Under the pieces are notes generated by a model. The model saw only the letters and a list, made by a program, of their open reading frames with translations, did not search any database and had not been told where the DNA came from. DNA of 64,000 bases from CAIKLP01 sp965279595 (GTDB taxonomy: Bacteria > Bacteroidota > Bacteroidia > Sphingobacteriales > Sphingobacteriaceae), in the NCBI GenBank assembly GCA_965279595.1, contig OZ257246.1:248001-312000 (forward strand), written 5' to 3'. The translations under genes were made by a program, and so were the position numbers. Shown piece after piece: positions 33,720-43,163 of this stretch; the stretch's first letter is position 1, and every line of letters starts with the position of its first letter.

Positions 33720-34028
33720 ATGAAACGATTTTTATCTATTCTAAAAAACAAATATTACATCGCATTAACAGTGTTCTTAACCTGGATGTTGGTATTTGAT
33801 AGAAATGATTTCATTACTCAAATACAACATTACAACGAACTTAAGGAACTTCAAATGCAACGTGACTATTATGTAAAAGACATAGCTCGTATGCAAAAGG
33901 ACTTAAATGATTTAACTACTGACCAAGCACATCTTGAAAAATTTGCTAGAGAAAAGTACTTAATGAAAAAAGACAATGAAGATGTTTTTGTAATAGTGAA
34001 GCTCCCAAAAGCTGAGCCTAAGAAATAA
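33720..34028 (+). CDS. FtsB/DivIC-like septum formation initiator
   Basis: About 102 residues from MKRFLSILKNKYY encode a single-pass membrane protein: one N-terminal transmembrane helix (about 10-27) and a periplasmic coiled coil (about 38-75, YNELKELQMQRDYYVKDIAR). The typical DivIC/FtsB end FAREKYLMKKDNEDVFVI follows. It belongs to the FtsBLQ divisome complex at mid-cell. A TTG nine bases upstream is in frame but lies in the terminator T run. It sits downstream of eno, as often in Bacteroidota, but is separated from it by a terminator and an attenuator-like leader. Confidence 0.88.
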   Translation: MKRFLSILKNKYYIALTVFLTWMLVFDRNDFITQIQHYNELKELQMQRDYYVKDIARMQKDLNDLTTDQAHLEKFAREKYLMKKDNEDVFVIVKLPKAEPKK

Positions 34029-34107
34029 ATTAAAAGCTATATTTAATTGCAGATTTTAAAAATGTTCCAACAATCATTTTTCTGTAAATTAAATGTTTTA
34101 ACTTACT

Positions 34108-36201
34108 TTAATAACCTCCGAAATACTTTCTAAAGAACCATTCAGTTGAAATAATTAGAATTAACAGAATCATTAACCAATTAATATCAATTAACTCATC
34201 AGTTTCTTTTTGATCAGATGTTATGCTTTTGAAATTTTCATTTAGCAATAATTGATCTGCCAAAAGATTTAATTCATCATCTCCAAATGATTCGGCGGAA
34301 GTTTTAGCCGCTATTGTTCTCAATAAATTAAAATCAGCTGTTGTATTGATATCTTCTAATTGAATTGCCCTAACTGTAAACTTACCCGCAAAAGTGTGAG
34401 CATCGGTCCCTAATTTAGTTTTAGCAACATAAGAATAATTGCCAGATGGCAATACTCCAGCGTTCAAACCATAATTCTGCCCAGACTTTGAAAAAACAAA
34501 ATCAAATAATTTATTTTTCTCATTCTTTATTTGAATGCTAACATCTGGGGAATTCACCAATTGATAGCTATTGTCATACAATTCCGCATTGAATAATATT
34601 TCATCACCTTCATTCCATTCATTGGATTCCATCCTAACACGGAATTTCCTTTTATCTTCTTTGGTTGATAAATACTGAATACTTTTACTTAATAATTCTT
34701 CAACGGCATTGAAATTTTGATTTAATTTAAAATTTGTCAATTTCCATTTCCAAATTCCTTCCCCAACAATCCAACCTAATTTTTGCCCATTATTATCACC
34801 CAATGAAATTAAAGGCTGTGATGAAGGAACTGAGCCTATTCGCTGGTAGGCCAAAGTTTGCAAGTTTGCCTTAATTTCATAATAACCATATGGCGCTAGA
34901 AGAGGTGGCATTTGTGCTAATATTTCTTTGCTTTCATCACTTAAACTGAAATAATAAAAATCAGAATTCCAGATAGGGAAAACCTCATTTGCATTGGATC
35001 GTGTGCCTTGAATAGAAATTCCATCAGCGTAACGGTTCAGCATATCTAAATAAGTTTGAGCGCCAATGATAAATAATATGGGTGTACGTGATAATTCTAA
35101 TTGCTTAAATAAAGATGCTGATTGATTGTCGCCTGATGGTAATTGATGCAAAATAGCAAGCTGATAATTTTTAATGGCATCTAAGTTTAGTTGATCTGCA
35201 TAAATAATATCAACTTGATAATTTTGATTTGATTCAATACTTGTTTTTATTGCCGCTAAATCAGGATGTGGAGCATTGGCAATTAATGCTATTTTTTGCT
35301 TACCATCAATTACTTCAATGTATACAGAACTACTATTATTTATTAAATTCTTTTCTCCTTTTAAAGGATTAATACGTAAAGTATAAGTTTGTAAACCAAC
35401 TTTATCTGCATCTAAAACTATTGGAATTTGTGTAAAGTAGTTTTGCTTATCAACTAAAAAAGTCTTTTTACTTTTTAAAGTTCCATTTTCAATTATTGAT
35501 AATTCTGCTTTATTTCCAGCTAAATCATATGATTTAATTTGAGCTGTAATAGAAAACTGATTCCCTTTATAAACTATTTTATTATAAAGCACATTTCTAA
35601 TAACAATGTCTTTTTGCGGAATAGAATCTCCCATTCTAATTGTATAAACAGGAGCATTGAATGATTCCATTTCGTATAAAGGATCAGCTCCTTTATTGGC
35701 AATTCCATCACTTGCTAAAATTACTGCAGCCAAATTCTGATTGCGGTAGTTTGAAGATATTTCTTTAAATACAGAAGAAATATTGGTTTTGTTTTCTGTG
35801 AAATCTGGATTTGAATTATTGGAAACACCATCAGCAAATGGCATTATTTTTACATCAAATTTATTCGATAGTTTATTTTTAAAATCAGATAATTGTTGAA
35901 GATATTCTTTCTGATAAAATGCTGCTCTATTATTTTTGACAATTGATTTAGAATTATCTTGAGCAAAAATCAAAATTGGTTTTTCAATTCGTTTACTTAA
36001 CCGCGTAAACATTGGAGAAAATAAAAATAAGCTAACAATAAAAACTAAAACCCACCTCAAAATAGTTAAGGTGATTTTTATTTTCTTTGGATAAAAGTAA
36101 TTGAGGTAATACAAAACAGCTGAGTAGGCTGTTGCTAAAAGCATACAAAACAATATCCAAAAAATAGAAGTATCAGAAAAGTGAAAACTAAAATCGAACA
36201 T
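34108..36201 (-). CDS. VWA-like membrane protein
   Basis: This 697-residue protein has two N-terminal transmembrane helices (about 12-34 and 47-65), a von Willebrand A-like domain (about 75-190) with a MIDAS-like DNSKS and ASDGIANKG, and then several beta domains. A GATase-like segment lies around 300-420. One C-terminal transmembrane helix (about 672-690) ends STEWFFRKYFGGY. This layout is found in Bacteroidota proteins related to BatA-type envelope proteins; their function is unknown. The gene is 3 bp after a SIMPL-domain gene, so the two are co-transcribed. Confidence 0.8.
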   Translation of the reverse strand: MFDFSFHFSDTSIFWILFCMLLATAYSAVLYYLNYFYPKKIKITLTILRWVLVFIVSLFLFSPMFTRLSKRIEKPILIFAQDNSKSIVKNNRAAFYQKEYLQQLSDFKNKLSNKFDVKIMPFADGVSNNSNPDFTENKTNISSVFKEISSNYRNQNLAAVILASDGIANKGADPLYEMESFNAPVYTIRMGDSIPQKDIVIRNVLYNKIVYKGNQFSITAQIKSYDLAGNKAELSIIENGTLKSKKTFLVDKQNYFTQIPIVLDADKVGLQTYTLRINPLKGEKNLINNSSSVYIEVIDGKQKIALIANAPHPDLAAIKTSIESNQNYQVDIIYADQLNLDAIKNYQLAILHQLPSGDNQSASLFKQLELSRTPILFIIGAQTYLDMLNRYADGISIQGTRSNANEVFPIWNSDFYYFSLSDESKEILAQMPPLLAPYGYYEIKANLQTLAYQRIGSVPSSQPLISLGDNNGQKLGWIVGEGIWKWKLTNFKLNQNFNAVEELLSKSIQYLSTKEDKRKFRVRMESNEWNEGDEILFNAELYDNSYQLVNSPDVSIQIKNEKNKLFDFVFSKSGQNYGLNAGVLPSGNYSYVAKTKLGTDAHTFAGKFTVRAIQLEDINTTADFNLLRTIAAKTSAESFGDDELNLLADQLLLNENFKSITSDQKETDELIDINWLMILLILIISTEWFFRKYFGGY

Positions 36202-36204
36202 TAA

Positions 36205-36927
36205 TTATTCTATCTCAAAGGAAGCATTTACAACTGCAGTAATTTCTTTTTCAATGGCACTAACATCATTCATTCCATAATCAGAAACCATATTAGAATT
36301 GATTGGTGTTATTTGCAGAACCCCCATTCTTGCTGTACGCATAGGCCCAAGTTTACTTTCAGTTGCTTCTGCAATTTTTTTTGCACGGTTCATAGCATCA
36401 CGAGCTGCTTCTGCTTGAATATCAATTTTTATCTCAGCTAATTTGGTATAATAATATTCTGGCGGACTGATTTGAAAAGATAATCCTTTTGCATACAAAG
36501 AAGTAATATCTAATGACAATTCTCGGATTGCTTGAACATCTTTAGAATCTAATTTGAAAGATTGACTAACATTATAACCAATGATTCCACCTTGGTTGCC
36601 ATTGCTATAACTGTATTGTGCATAAACATTAACTGTTTCGAAAGCTACTTTCTCTTTTGTAAATCCTTTACTTGCTAAATATTCCATTAACATCGGTTTC
36701 TGACTTTCTAATCTACTATATCCTTCTTGTGAAGTTTTTTCAAACGCAGTTAATGTACCTCTTAGTACACCTAAATCAGATGTAATTTCTTTTTTTGCGG
36801 AACCAGTAACAGTAATAGTTTGATTTTCTTTTTTGGTAGATTTCCAATCGGAACCAAAAATAATTACAGAACAAATCATGGAAACACCAATGATTGCAAA
36901 TGGTAAAATGAAGCGGTTGTTATTCAT
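36205..36927 (-). CDS. SIMPL-domain (DUF541) protein
   Basis: This 240-residue protein has an N-terminal hydrophobic anchor or signal (about 7-27) and a SIMPL/DUF541 domain (about 38-240). It contains QTITVTGSAKKEITSD, a FKLDSKDVQAI segment and AARDAMNRAKKIAEAT. The family is periplasmic or membrane-bound and is linked to oxidative stress in E. coli (YggE); its mechanism is unknown. It precedes the VWA membrane protein by 3 bp. Confidence 0.9.
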   Translation of the reverse strand: MNNNRFILPFAIIGVSMICSVIIFGSDWKSTKKENQTITVTGSAKKEITSDLGVLRGTLTAFEKTSQEGYSRLESQKPMLMEYLASKGFTKEKVAFETVNVYAQYSYSNGNQGGIIGYNVSQSFKLDSKDVQAIRELSLDITSLYAKGLSFQISPPEYYYTKLAEIKIDIQAEAARDAMNRAKKIAEATESKLGPMRTARMGVLQITPINSNMVSDYGMNDVSAIEKEITAVVNASFEIE

Positions 36928-36984
36928 GGACTAGAAAGTTTTTCTAGCGCTAATTTAGTGTTTTTTTAATGATAAAATTTAGCA

Positions 36985-37024
36985 GCGAAAATTAACACAT
37001 TAACACATCAAATAATTAACACAT
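36985..37024 (+). repeat. Octad-type AACACATT repeat
   Basis: Downstream of fabG, near-tandem AACACATT/AACACATC units repeat the motif that flanks the truA-hlyD gap at 41644-41791. Confidence 0.5.
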
Positions 37025-37028
37025 TAAA

Positions 37029-37775
37029 TTAGGTCATCATCCCACCACAAACGCTTATGGTCTGCCCATTAACATAACTCCCCATATCAGAAGCCAAAAA
37101 TAATGCAACATTTGCCACATCTTCAGCTTCACCCATACGTTGTAAAGGAATCATTTTATTCCAGCCATCAATAATTTCTGCTGATAAAGAATCAGTCATT
37201 TCAGTCTTAATAAAACCAGGTGCAATTGCGTTACTTCTAATATTTCTTGAGCCAAGTTCTTGAGCAACTGATTTTGTAAATCCTATAATCCCTGCTTTAC
37301 TTGCAGCATAATTTGCTTGCCCAGGATTGCCTTGCACACCAACCACTGAACTCATATTGATAAATACGCCATTGCGTTGGCGCATCATTGGCTTGCTAGC
37401 AGCTTTAGTAATATTGAAAACAGATTTCAAATTCACTGTCATGATATCATCCCATTGCTCTTCACTCATTCTCATTAACAATCCATCTTTAGTAATTCCA
37501 GCATTGTTAACTACGATATCTATTGTGCCAAAGTGAGAAACAATATCATTGATCAATTGCTCTGCTGCTTTATAATCGGAGGCATCTGAACGATATCCTT
37601 TTACATTGGTTCCCAAAGCGGCTAATTCTTTTTCCAAAGCTTCACCTTTTTCTACTGAAGATAAATAGGTAAATGCAATATTTGCACCTTGAGCTGCAAA
37701 TACTTCAGCAATCTTTTTACCAATACCTTTTGATGCACCAGTAATCAATGCTGTTTTTCCAGAAAGTAATTTCAT
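37029..37775 (-). CDS. fabG: 3-oxoacyl-ACP reductase
   Basis: This 248-residue short-chain dehydrogenase reduces 3-oxoacyl-ACP with NADPH in fatty acid elongation. It has the cofactor loop TGASKGIGKKIAE, NNAGITKDGLL, catalytic serine in INMSSVVG, YxxxK in NYAASKAG, and the FabG-typical end DMGSYVNGQTISVCGGMM. It is not clustered with other fab genes. Short-chain dehydrogenases can be hard to separate, but the match over the full length supports FabG. Confidence 0.93.
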   Translation of the reverse strand: MKLLSGKTALITGASKGIGKKIAEVFAAQGANIAFTYLSSVEKGEALEKELAALGTNVKGYRSDASDYKAAEQLINDIVSHFGTIDIVVNNAGITKDGLLMRMSEEQWDDIMTVNLKSVFNITKAASKPMMRQRNGVFINMSSVVGVQGNPGQANYAASKAGIIGFTKSVAQELGSRNIRSNAIAPGFIKTEMTDSLSAEIIDGWNKMIPLQRMGEAEDVANVALFLASDMGSYVNGQTISVCGGMMT

Positions 37776-37800
37776 GATGTGGTTGTTTGAAACGAAAATA

Positions 37801-37880
37801 GGAAAAATTTGGGAATTGGGTGTTGGAATTAGGATATTGGTTATTGGATATTGGAGGATGGTGAAAATAGTATTGGAAGG
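37801..37880 (+). repeat. Degenerate TTGGATA/TTGGAAT heptad array
   Basis: Repeated GGATATTGG, GGAATTGGG and TTGGATATTGGAGG words, approximately in a 7-bp register, belong to the same family as the array after aconitase (47581-47712). Confidence 0.6.
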
Positions 37881-38020
37881 AAGAGTCCTTTTAATGGATA
37901 AGATATTCAGATCTTCTCAGAATTATTTGAGTTGGGTAAAATAAATACTAATTGCAGTTTGGCTGTGTCTATATACTTACTTCTAAGCATTCTATAAAAA
38001 TTCATATAGAAAATCTTATA

Positions 38021-38071
38021 AAAAAAATGAGATGGAAAAATCAAATGCAATAAGCATCCCCTTTCCATCTC
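38021..38071 (-). terminator. Intrinsic terminator of sucD
   Basis: On the minus strand GAGATGGAAA (38062-38071) pairs with TTTCCATCTC (38029-38038) across a 23-nt loop, followed by a U run. Confidence 0.75.
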
Positions 38072-38095
38072 AATATTATATACTCAATACTTATA

Positions 38096-38980
38096 TTAAA
38101 TTTTCCCAGCTTTTTTAAGCTCTTCTTGCATAGCAAGACCAATAGTTGCAGGTGATTCTACCACATGAATTCCACATTCGCGCATGATTTTCATTTTTGC
38201 GGCAGCTGTATCATCAGCACCTCCAACAATAGCACCAGCATGACCCATTCTTCTTCCTGGAGGCGCAGTTTGTCCAGCAATGAATCCTACAACTGGTTTA
38301 GTTCCATTTGCTTTAATCCATAACGCTGCCTCTGCTTCCATACCACCACCAATTTCACCAATCATAATGATTCCATCAGTATCAGGATCATTCATTAATA
38401 ATTCTACCGCTTCTTTAGTCGTAGTTCCAATAATTGGATCACCGCCAATTCCAATTGCTGTAGATTGTCCTAATCCTAAACGAGTAATTTGATCAACTGC
38501 CTCATAAGTTAAGGTTCCGGATTTTGAAACAATACCTACTCTACCTGGATTGAAAATAAAACCTGGCATGATCCCAACTTTAGCTTCGCCAGCAGTCATT
38601 ACACCTGGGCAGTTTGGACCAATTAAACGACAATCTTTATCTGTTAAATATTCTTTTACTGCTATCATATCCTTTGTTGGGATACCTTCAGTAATACATA
38701 TAATTACTTTGATACCTGCTTCAGCAGATTCCATAATTGCATCAGCAGCAAAAGCTGGAGGTACAAAAATGATAGAAACATTTGCTCCTGTGCCTTTTAC
38801 AGCATCAGCAACAGTATTGAACACAGGTCGATCTAAATGGCTAGTTCCGCCTTTGCCTGGAGTAACTCCTCCCACTACATTGGTTCCATATTCAATCATT
38901 TGACCGGCGTGAAAAGTTCCTTCACTACCTGTAAAACCTTGTACAATTACTTTCGAATCTTTATTGACTAAAACACTCAT
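38096..38980 (-). CDS. sucD: Succinyl-CoA ligase alpha subunit
   Basis: This 294-residue TCA-cycle subunit has the CoA-binding domain (VQGFTGSEGTFHAGQMIEYG), the SKSGTLTYEAV block, TAIGIGGDPIIGT, and the phosphohistidine loop GRRMGHAGAIVGG. It pairs with SucB-C (SucC), which is not in the window, to make succinate and GTP or ATP. The gene stands alone, unlike the sucCD operon of proteobacteria. Confidence 0.97.
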   Translation of the reverse strand: MSVLVNKDSKVIVQGFTGSEGTFHAGQMIEYGTNVVGGVTPGKGGTSHLDRPVFNTVADAVKGTGANVSIIFVPPAFAADAIMESAEAGIKVIICITEGIPTKDMIAVKEYLTDKDCRLIGPNCPGVMTAGEAKVGIMPGFIFNPGRVGIVSKSGTLTYEAVDQITRLGLGQSTAIGIGGDPIIGTTTKEAVELLMNDPDTDGIIMIGEIGGGMEAEAALWIKANGTKPVVGFIAGQTAPPGRRMGHAGAIVGGADDTAAAKMKIMRECGIHVVESPATIGLAMQEELKKAGKI

Positions 38981-39052
38981 GGTTCTTTATTTATGCTGCA
39001 AAACTAATAAAATTTAGATAATTCGCTAATAGAATCAGTAGCTACTTGAGGC

Positions 39053-40834
39053 TTAGTTAATTCCCACTGAATTAAACTGTAAATCAAATAACTTTTTATA
39101 TGCCCCATTCAACTTTAATAATTCCTGATGATTGCCCTTTTCAATAATCGCCCCTTTATCGAGTACAATAATTTGATCGGCATGCTGTACTGTTGAAAGA
39201 CGATGAGCAATCACAATACTAGTTCGACCTTTCATCAATTTTTGTATGGCTGTTTGAATCAATTCTTCTGTTTCTGTATCAACTGATGAAGTGGCCTCAT
39301 CCAGCACTAATATTTTAGGGTCATAAACCATCGCTCGAATAAATGAAATCAATTGAGCTTGTCCAACCGAAAGCGTTGCCCCTCTTTCCATTACATTATA
39401 ATCATAACCACCTGGCAATTTCAAAATAAATTCATGTGCCCCCACTTCTTTAGAGGCTGCTATTACTTGCTCTTTACTGATGCCTGAATTTTTTAAATGA
39501 ATGTTTGATTCAATTGTCTCTGAAAACAAAAATACATCCTGCAAAACTGTTGCAATGCTTGATCGTAAAAACCCTAATTCATATTGTTGAATTGGTATTC
39601 CGTCTAAACAAATTTCCCCTTTATTTATTTCGTAAAACCGATTTAATAAATTAATGATTGAAGATTTTCCTGCACCCGTAGCTCCTACTAATGCTAATGT
39701 TTTCCCTGGTGCTAAATCAAAAGAAATATCTTTTAAAATATACTGTTCTTCATTATATGCAAACCAAACATTTTTAAATGAAATTGCTCCTGAAATGCTT
39801 GCTGGCTGAAGCTTTCCATCATTAGTAGTTTGTTCTTTGGTATCCAGCACTTGAAAAATTCTTTCAGAACTTACCATACCCATTTGTAAAGTATTGAACT
39901 TGTCTGCCAATTCTCTAATTGGTCTAAACAACATATTTAAATACATAATGAATGAAACCAATACCCCCAATGAAACAATTTCATTCAAAACTTCTTTTGA
40001 TCCTATCCAAACTAAAATACCAATTGAAGTTGCTGACATCAATTCAACAACAGGAAAAAATATGGAGTAATACCAAACTGATTTAATATGTGCAGTTCGA
40101 TGCCTTTTATTAATTTCTTCAAACTTTTTCATTTCTTCTTTTTCTTGATGAAAAAGTTGAATAATTTTCATGCCTGAAATATGTTCTTGCAAAAAGGTAT
40201 TCAACTTTGCCACTTCAGTTCTAACATCTTGAAATGCTTTTTTCGTTTTCTCTTTGAAAATATAAGTGGCAATTAGCATAAATGGAATTGTGCTCAGACT
40301 GATCAATGTTAATTTCCAATCTACATAAAGCATTACGCCAATAATCACAAACACTTGTAAAATATCACCAATGATGACAATTAGCCCTTCAGAAAAAACA
40401 TCGGCGATAGTTTCTAAATCTGAGACTGTACGAGTAACTAAAGTGCCTATAGGAGTTTGATCAAAATATTTTAATCGCAAACTCAATAAATGCTCATAAA
40501 CCAATTTACGTAAATCTAAAATTACAGATTGGCCTAATTGGTTAGTTAAAACAGTGTGAAAATATTGAACCAATGTTTGAATTCCTAAAACTACAAACAT
40601 CAATGCCACCATCCATAATAAACCACTTTCATTTGATTCTAATACAAAATGATCAATAGTATATTGAACTAAATACGGACGCACTGGAGCAATAATTGCC
40701 AAAGCAATTGTTAACAACACGGCTGTATAAAATACTTTTTTGTAAGGATTGATATATTGAAAAACCCTTTTCAGGATTTTAGTATCTATTGCATTTCCAC
40801 TTACCATTTCGAATTGCCTTTTATAGGAATTCAA
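39053..40834 (-). CDS. ABC exporter (MsbA-type half transporter)
   Basis: This 593-residue fusion has a six-helix transmembrane domain (about 30-330) and an ATP-binding domain (about 345-585). Walker A is GATGAGKSS, the Q-loop is near VLQDVFLFS, the signature is LSVGQAQL (LSVGQ instead of LSGGQ), Walker B is ILVLDEATSSVDTE and the H-loop is IAHRLSTV. It should export lipid or drug-like substrates as a homodimer or heterodimer. It is next to truA in the same direction but 58 bp apart. The substrate cannot be named. Confidence 0.92.
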   Translation of the reverse strand: MNSYKRQFEMVSGNAIDTKILKRVFQYINPYKKVFYTAVLLTIALAIIAPVRPYLVQYTIDHFVLESNESGLLWMVALMFVVLGIQTLVQYFHTVLTNQLGQSVILDLRKLVYEHLLSLRLKYFDQTPIGTLVTRTVSDLETIADVFSEGLIVIIGDILQVFVIIGVMLYVDWKLTLISLSTIPFMLIATYIFKEKTKKAFQDVRTEVAKLNTFLQEHISGMKIIQLFHQEKEEMKKFEEINKRHRTAHIKSVWYYSIFFPVVELMSATSIGILVWIGSKEVLNEIVSLGVLVSFIMYLNMLFRPIRELADKFNTLQMGMVSSERIFQVLDTKEQTTNDGKLQPASISGAISFKNVWFAYNEEQYILKDISFDLAPGKTLALVGATGAGKSSIINLLNRFYEINKGEICLDGIPIQQYELGFLRSSIATVLQDVFLFSETIESNIHLKNSGISKEQVIAASKEVGAHEFILKLPGGYDYNVMERGATLSVGQAQLISFIRAMVYDPKILVLDEATSSVDTETEELIQTAIQKLMKGRTSIVIAHRLSTVQHADQIIVLDKGAIIEKGNHQELLKLNGAYKKLFDLQFNSVGIN

Positions 40835-40891
40835 AAGTACGGATTTGCTTTTACAAGTATGAATTAGTCTTATTAGAAAATTAAGGCAAAA

Positions 40892-41641
40892 TTATTCAGG
40901 AAAGTAGTTTTCAGGATAATCAACTTTGGTTAGAAACAAACCATTGGCAGGCACAGAAGTACCCGCCTGTGAGCGATTTTTTGAGTTTAATATTTCTTGA
41001 AAGCCTTGGTTATCGATTCGGCCCAAACCCACATCTATTAAAGTACCTACAATAGCACGCACCATATTTCTCAAAAAACGATTTGCCTGTATTCTAAATA
41101 CCATGCCATTTTCTATTGCATCCCATTTAGCATACTGAATATGACAAATATTTGTGGAGGAGCCAGAGTGCGTTTTACTGAAACATTCAAAATCTTTATG
41201 TTCTAATAAAAGCAAACTTGCACTGTTCATTAAATGTATATCAGGAATTCTTTTGAATGGAAAATAATAACTGTACTCTTCAACAAATGGATCTTTAAAA
41301 AAATGCAAATGATACTCATAACTTCTTGCTATTGCATCGAACCTAGCATGCGCTTCATCATGCATCAAAATAAATTGTTTGGCAACAATATCATTGGGTA
41401 ACATGCCATTTAAATTGACAATTAATTTCTGATCAATGGGTTTACCATAATCAAAATGCGCATAAAAATCTTTGGCATGAACTCCAGCATCAGTACGACC
41501 ACAACCTAATGAATAAATAGGCTCTCCGAGTAATGCACTTAATTTCTGATCTAATATTTCTTGAATTGTAATTGCATTTGGCTGAGTTTGCCAACCATGG
41601 TAGTTTGTACCTTTGTATGATAGGTGGAGGAAGTATCTCAT
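40892..41641 (-). CDS. truA: tRNA pseudouridine(38-40) synthase
   Basis: This 249-residue TruA has YKGTNYHGWQTQPNAITIQE, the catalytic aspartate in LGCGRTDAGVHA, FDAIARSYEYHL and FRIQANRFLRNMVRAIVGTL. It modifies uridines in the tRNA anticodon stem-loop. It is directly downstream of an inverted octad repeat that separates it from the hlyD gene on the same strand. Confidence 0.97.
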   Translation of the reverse strand: MRYFLHLSYKGTNYHGWQTQPNAITIQEILDQKLSALLGEPIYSLGCGRTDAGVHAKDFYAHFDYGKPIDQKLIVNLNGMLPNDIVAKQFILMHDEAHARFDAIARSYEYHLHFFKDPFVEEYSYYFPFKRIPDIHLMNSASLLLLEHKDFECFSKTHSGSSTNICHIQYAKWDAIENGMVFRIQANRFLRNMVRAIVGTLIDVGLGRIDNQGFQEILNSKNRSQAGTSVPANGLFLTKVDYPENYFPE

Positions 41642-41643
41642 GA

Positions 41644-41791
41644 GAATGTGTTGATTTGTTAATGTGTTGATTAGCTAATTGAATCCAGTACAAAGAGGTG
41701 TAATAATTATTGGGGTGTTAAATTTGTAAAGCAAAAAAATCAAATTTCTGTACCCCAAATTAACACATTAACAAATCAACACATCAACACA
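41644..41791. repeat. Inverted octad-repeat pair between truA and the HlyD gene
   Basis: Arm one (41644-41672) contains GTGTTGATTTGTTAATGTGTTGA. Arm two (41757-41791) is its reverse complement, with at least 22 of 23 matching bases. Inner units have an 8-bp period (AACACATT, AACAAATC, AACACATC, AACACATT). The spacer of about 85 bp has no gene. Confidence 0.8.
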
Positions 41792-41795
41792 TTAT

Positions 41796-43133
41796 CTATT
41801 TTTTCTCCTCCTTAAAAAGGTCATCCTTATCTACCTTCTCTACCAAAGTTCCATCTTTCAATAATTTCGAAATGGCTAAGTATGGTGCTATGACTACTTC
41901 TTCGCCATCTTTCAAACCTTCTTTGATTTGAATATACATATCATCTTGAATACCTGTTTTCACCAAAACCTTTTTCACTTTATTCCCATCAATTACGAAA
42001 ACATATTCTTTGGTTTCATTCTGTTTACTTGAGGTTGATTTTGTTTCCGTTTTAGTACTAGCAGTTTTATCATCTGGTTTTCCCATTGATTTTTTCGCAG
42101 CCATTATAGTATCTTCACGAGTAGTAACTGACTGTATTGGAATAGTTAAAATATTGATGGTTTTTTCTGTTTGTATTTCAACTGTTGCTGAAAGTCCGGG
42201 ACGGAATGGTGAAGGTAAAGAAGCATCTTTACTTGATAAGTCACCATAAGATTCAGGAAGTATTCTAATTTTTACTGGGAAATTAGTTACTTGATCAGCA
42301 CTGGTTCCTATTACATTTGCTGAATTAGCAATTTCAGAAACAACACCTTTGAATTTTTTATCTAAGAAAGCATCTACCTCTACAATGGCTGTATCTCCTA
42401 ATGATAAGCGATTGATATCATTTTCATTTACATCCACACTTACTTCCATTGAAGTTAAATTCGCAATACGCATAATTTCAGTACCAGTCATTTGTGTAGT
42501 ACCTAAAACACGTTCACCCAATTCAACATTCAATTTAGATACTGTACCATCCACTGGTGAAAATACAGTTGTTTTAAATAAATTATCCTTTGCTTCTTTT
42601 ACTGAAGCTTCTGCACTTTTCACATTGAACTTAGCTGCTTCAACATCAGCCTTTGCTGACATATAAGTACTCTTTATTAATTCAAAATCTGAATCAGAAA
42701 TTACTTTGTCTTTTACTAATTTAGAATTACGATTAAAAGCTTGTTCTGTTTGAATGAATCTCGCATTTGAATTTGCTAAATTAGCTTTTGAAGTATTCAA
42801 AGCTGCGGTCGCTCTATCTAAATAAGATTCATAAATATCAGGTCTGATTTTACATAATAATTGTCCTTTACGAACCTTTTGACCTTCCTTCACTTGTAAT
42901 TCTACAATTTCGCCTGAAACATCTGATGAAATTTTCACTTCAATTTCTGGTTGTATTTTTCCACTTGCTGAAACAGTTTCAATAATTGTACGTGATTGTA
43001 CTTTTTCAATTGCAACTTTTTGACTTGCTGCATTACCTATCCAGCCAGCTTTCTTTGCTACAATCACAAAAACAATAAGCACAACTACGCCTATAATTAA
43101 ATATTTTAAATAATTTCTTTTCTTGGTTGCCAT
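41796..43133 (-). CDS. HlyD/RND-type efflux periplasmic adaptor
   Basis: This 445-residue protein has an N-terminal membrane anchor (about 8-27), barrel-sandwich half-motifs (ASGKIQPEIEVKISSDVSGEI, VFSPVDGTVSKLNVELG), a coiled-coil hairpin (about 100-190), and a beta-barrel. A low-complexity Lys/Thr/Ser stretch (about 345-375) lies in the membrane-proximal part. It links an inner-membrane transporter to TolC. The expected MacB-type or RND transporter gene is not adjacent; the TolC gene precedes it by 30 bp. Confidence 0.93.
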   Translation of the reverse strand: MATKKRNYLKYLIIGVVVLIVFVIVAKKAGWIGNAASQKVAIEKVQSRTIIETVSASGKIQPEIEVKISSDVSGEIVELQVKEGQKVRKGQLLCKIRPDIYESYLDRATAALNTSKANLANSNARFIQTEQAFNRNSKLVKDKVISDSDFELIKSTYMSAKADVEAAKFNVKSAEASVKEAKDNLFKTTVFSPVDGTVSKLNVELGERVLGTTQMTGTEIMRIANLTSMEVSVDVNENDINRLSLGDTAIVEVDAFLDKKFKGVVSEIANSANVIGTSADQVTNFPVKIRILPESYGDLSSKDASLPSPFRPGLSATVEIQTEKTINILTIPIQSVTTREDTIMAAKKSMGKPDDKTASTKTETKSTSSKQNETKEYVFVIDGNKVKKVLVKTGIQDDMYIQIKEGLKDGEEVVIAPYLAISKLLKDGTLVEKVDKDDLFKEEKK

Positions 43134-43163
43134 TGGTTAAATATATTAAAACTAATTGGGTAA

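Larger units (their letters stand above)
37776..38095. other. 320-bp intergenic region
   Basis: No gene is visible. The part next to fabG (37801-37880) is a degenerate TTGGATA/TTGGAAT heptad array, and the part next to sucD holds that gene's terminator. Confidence 0.7.
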
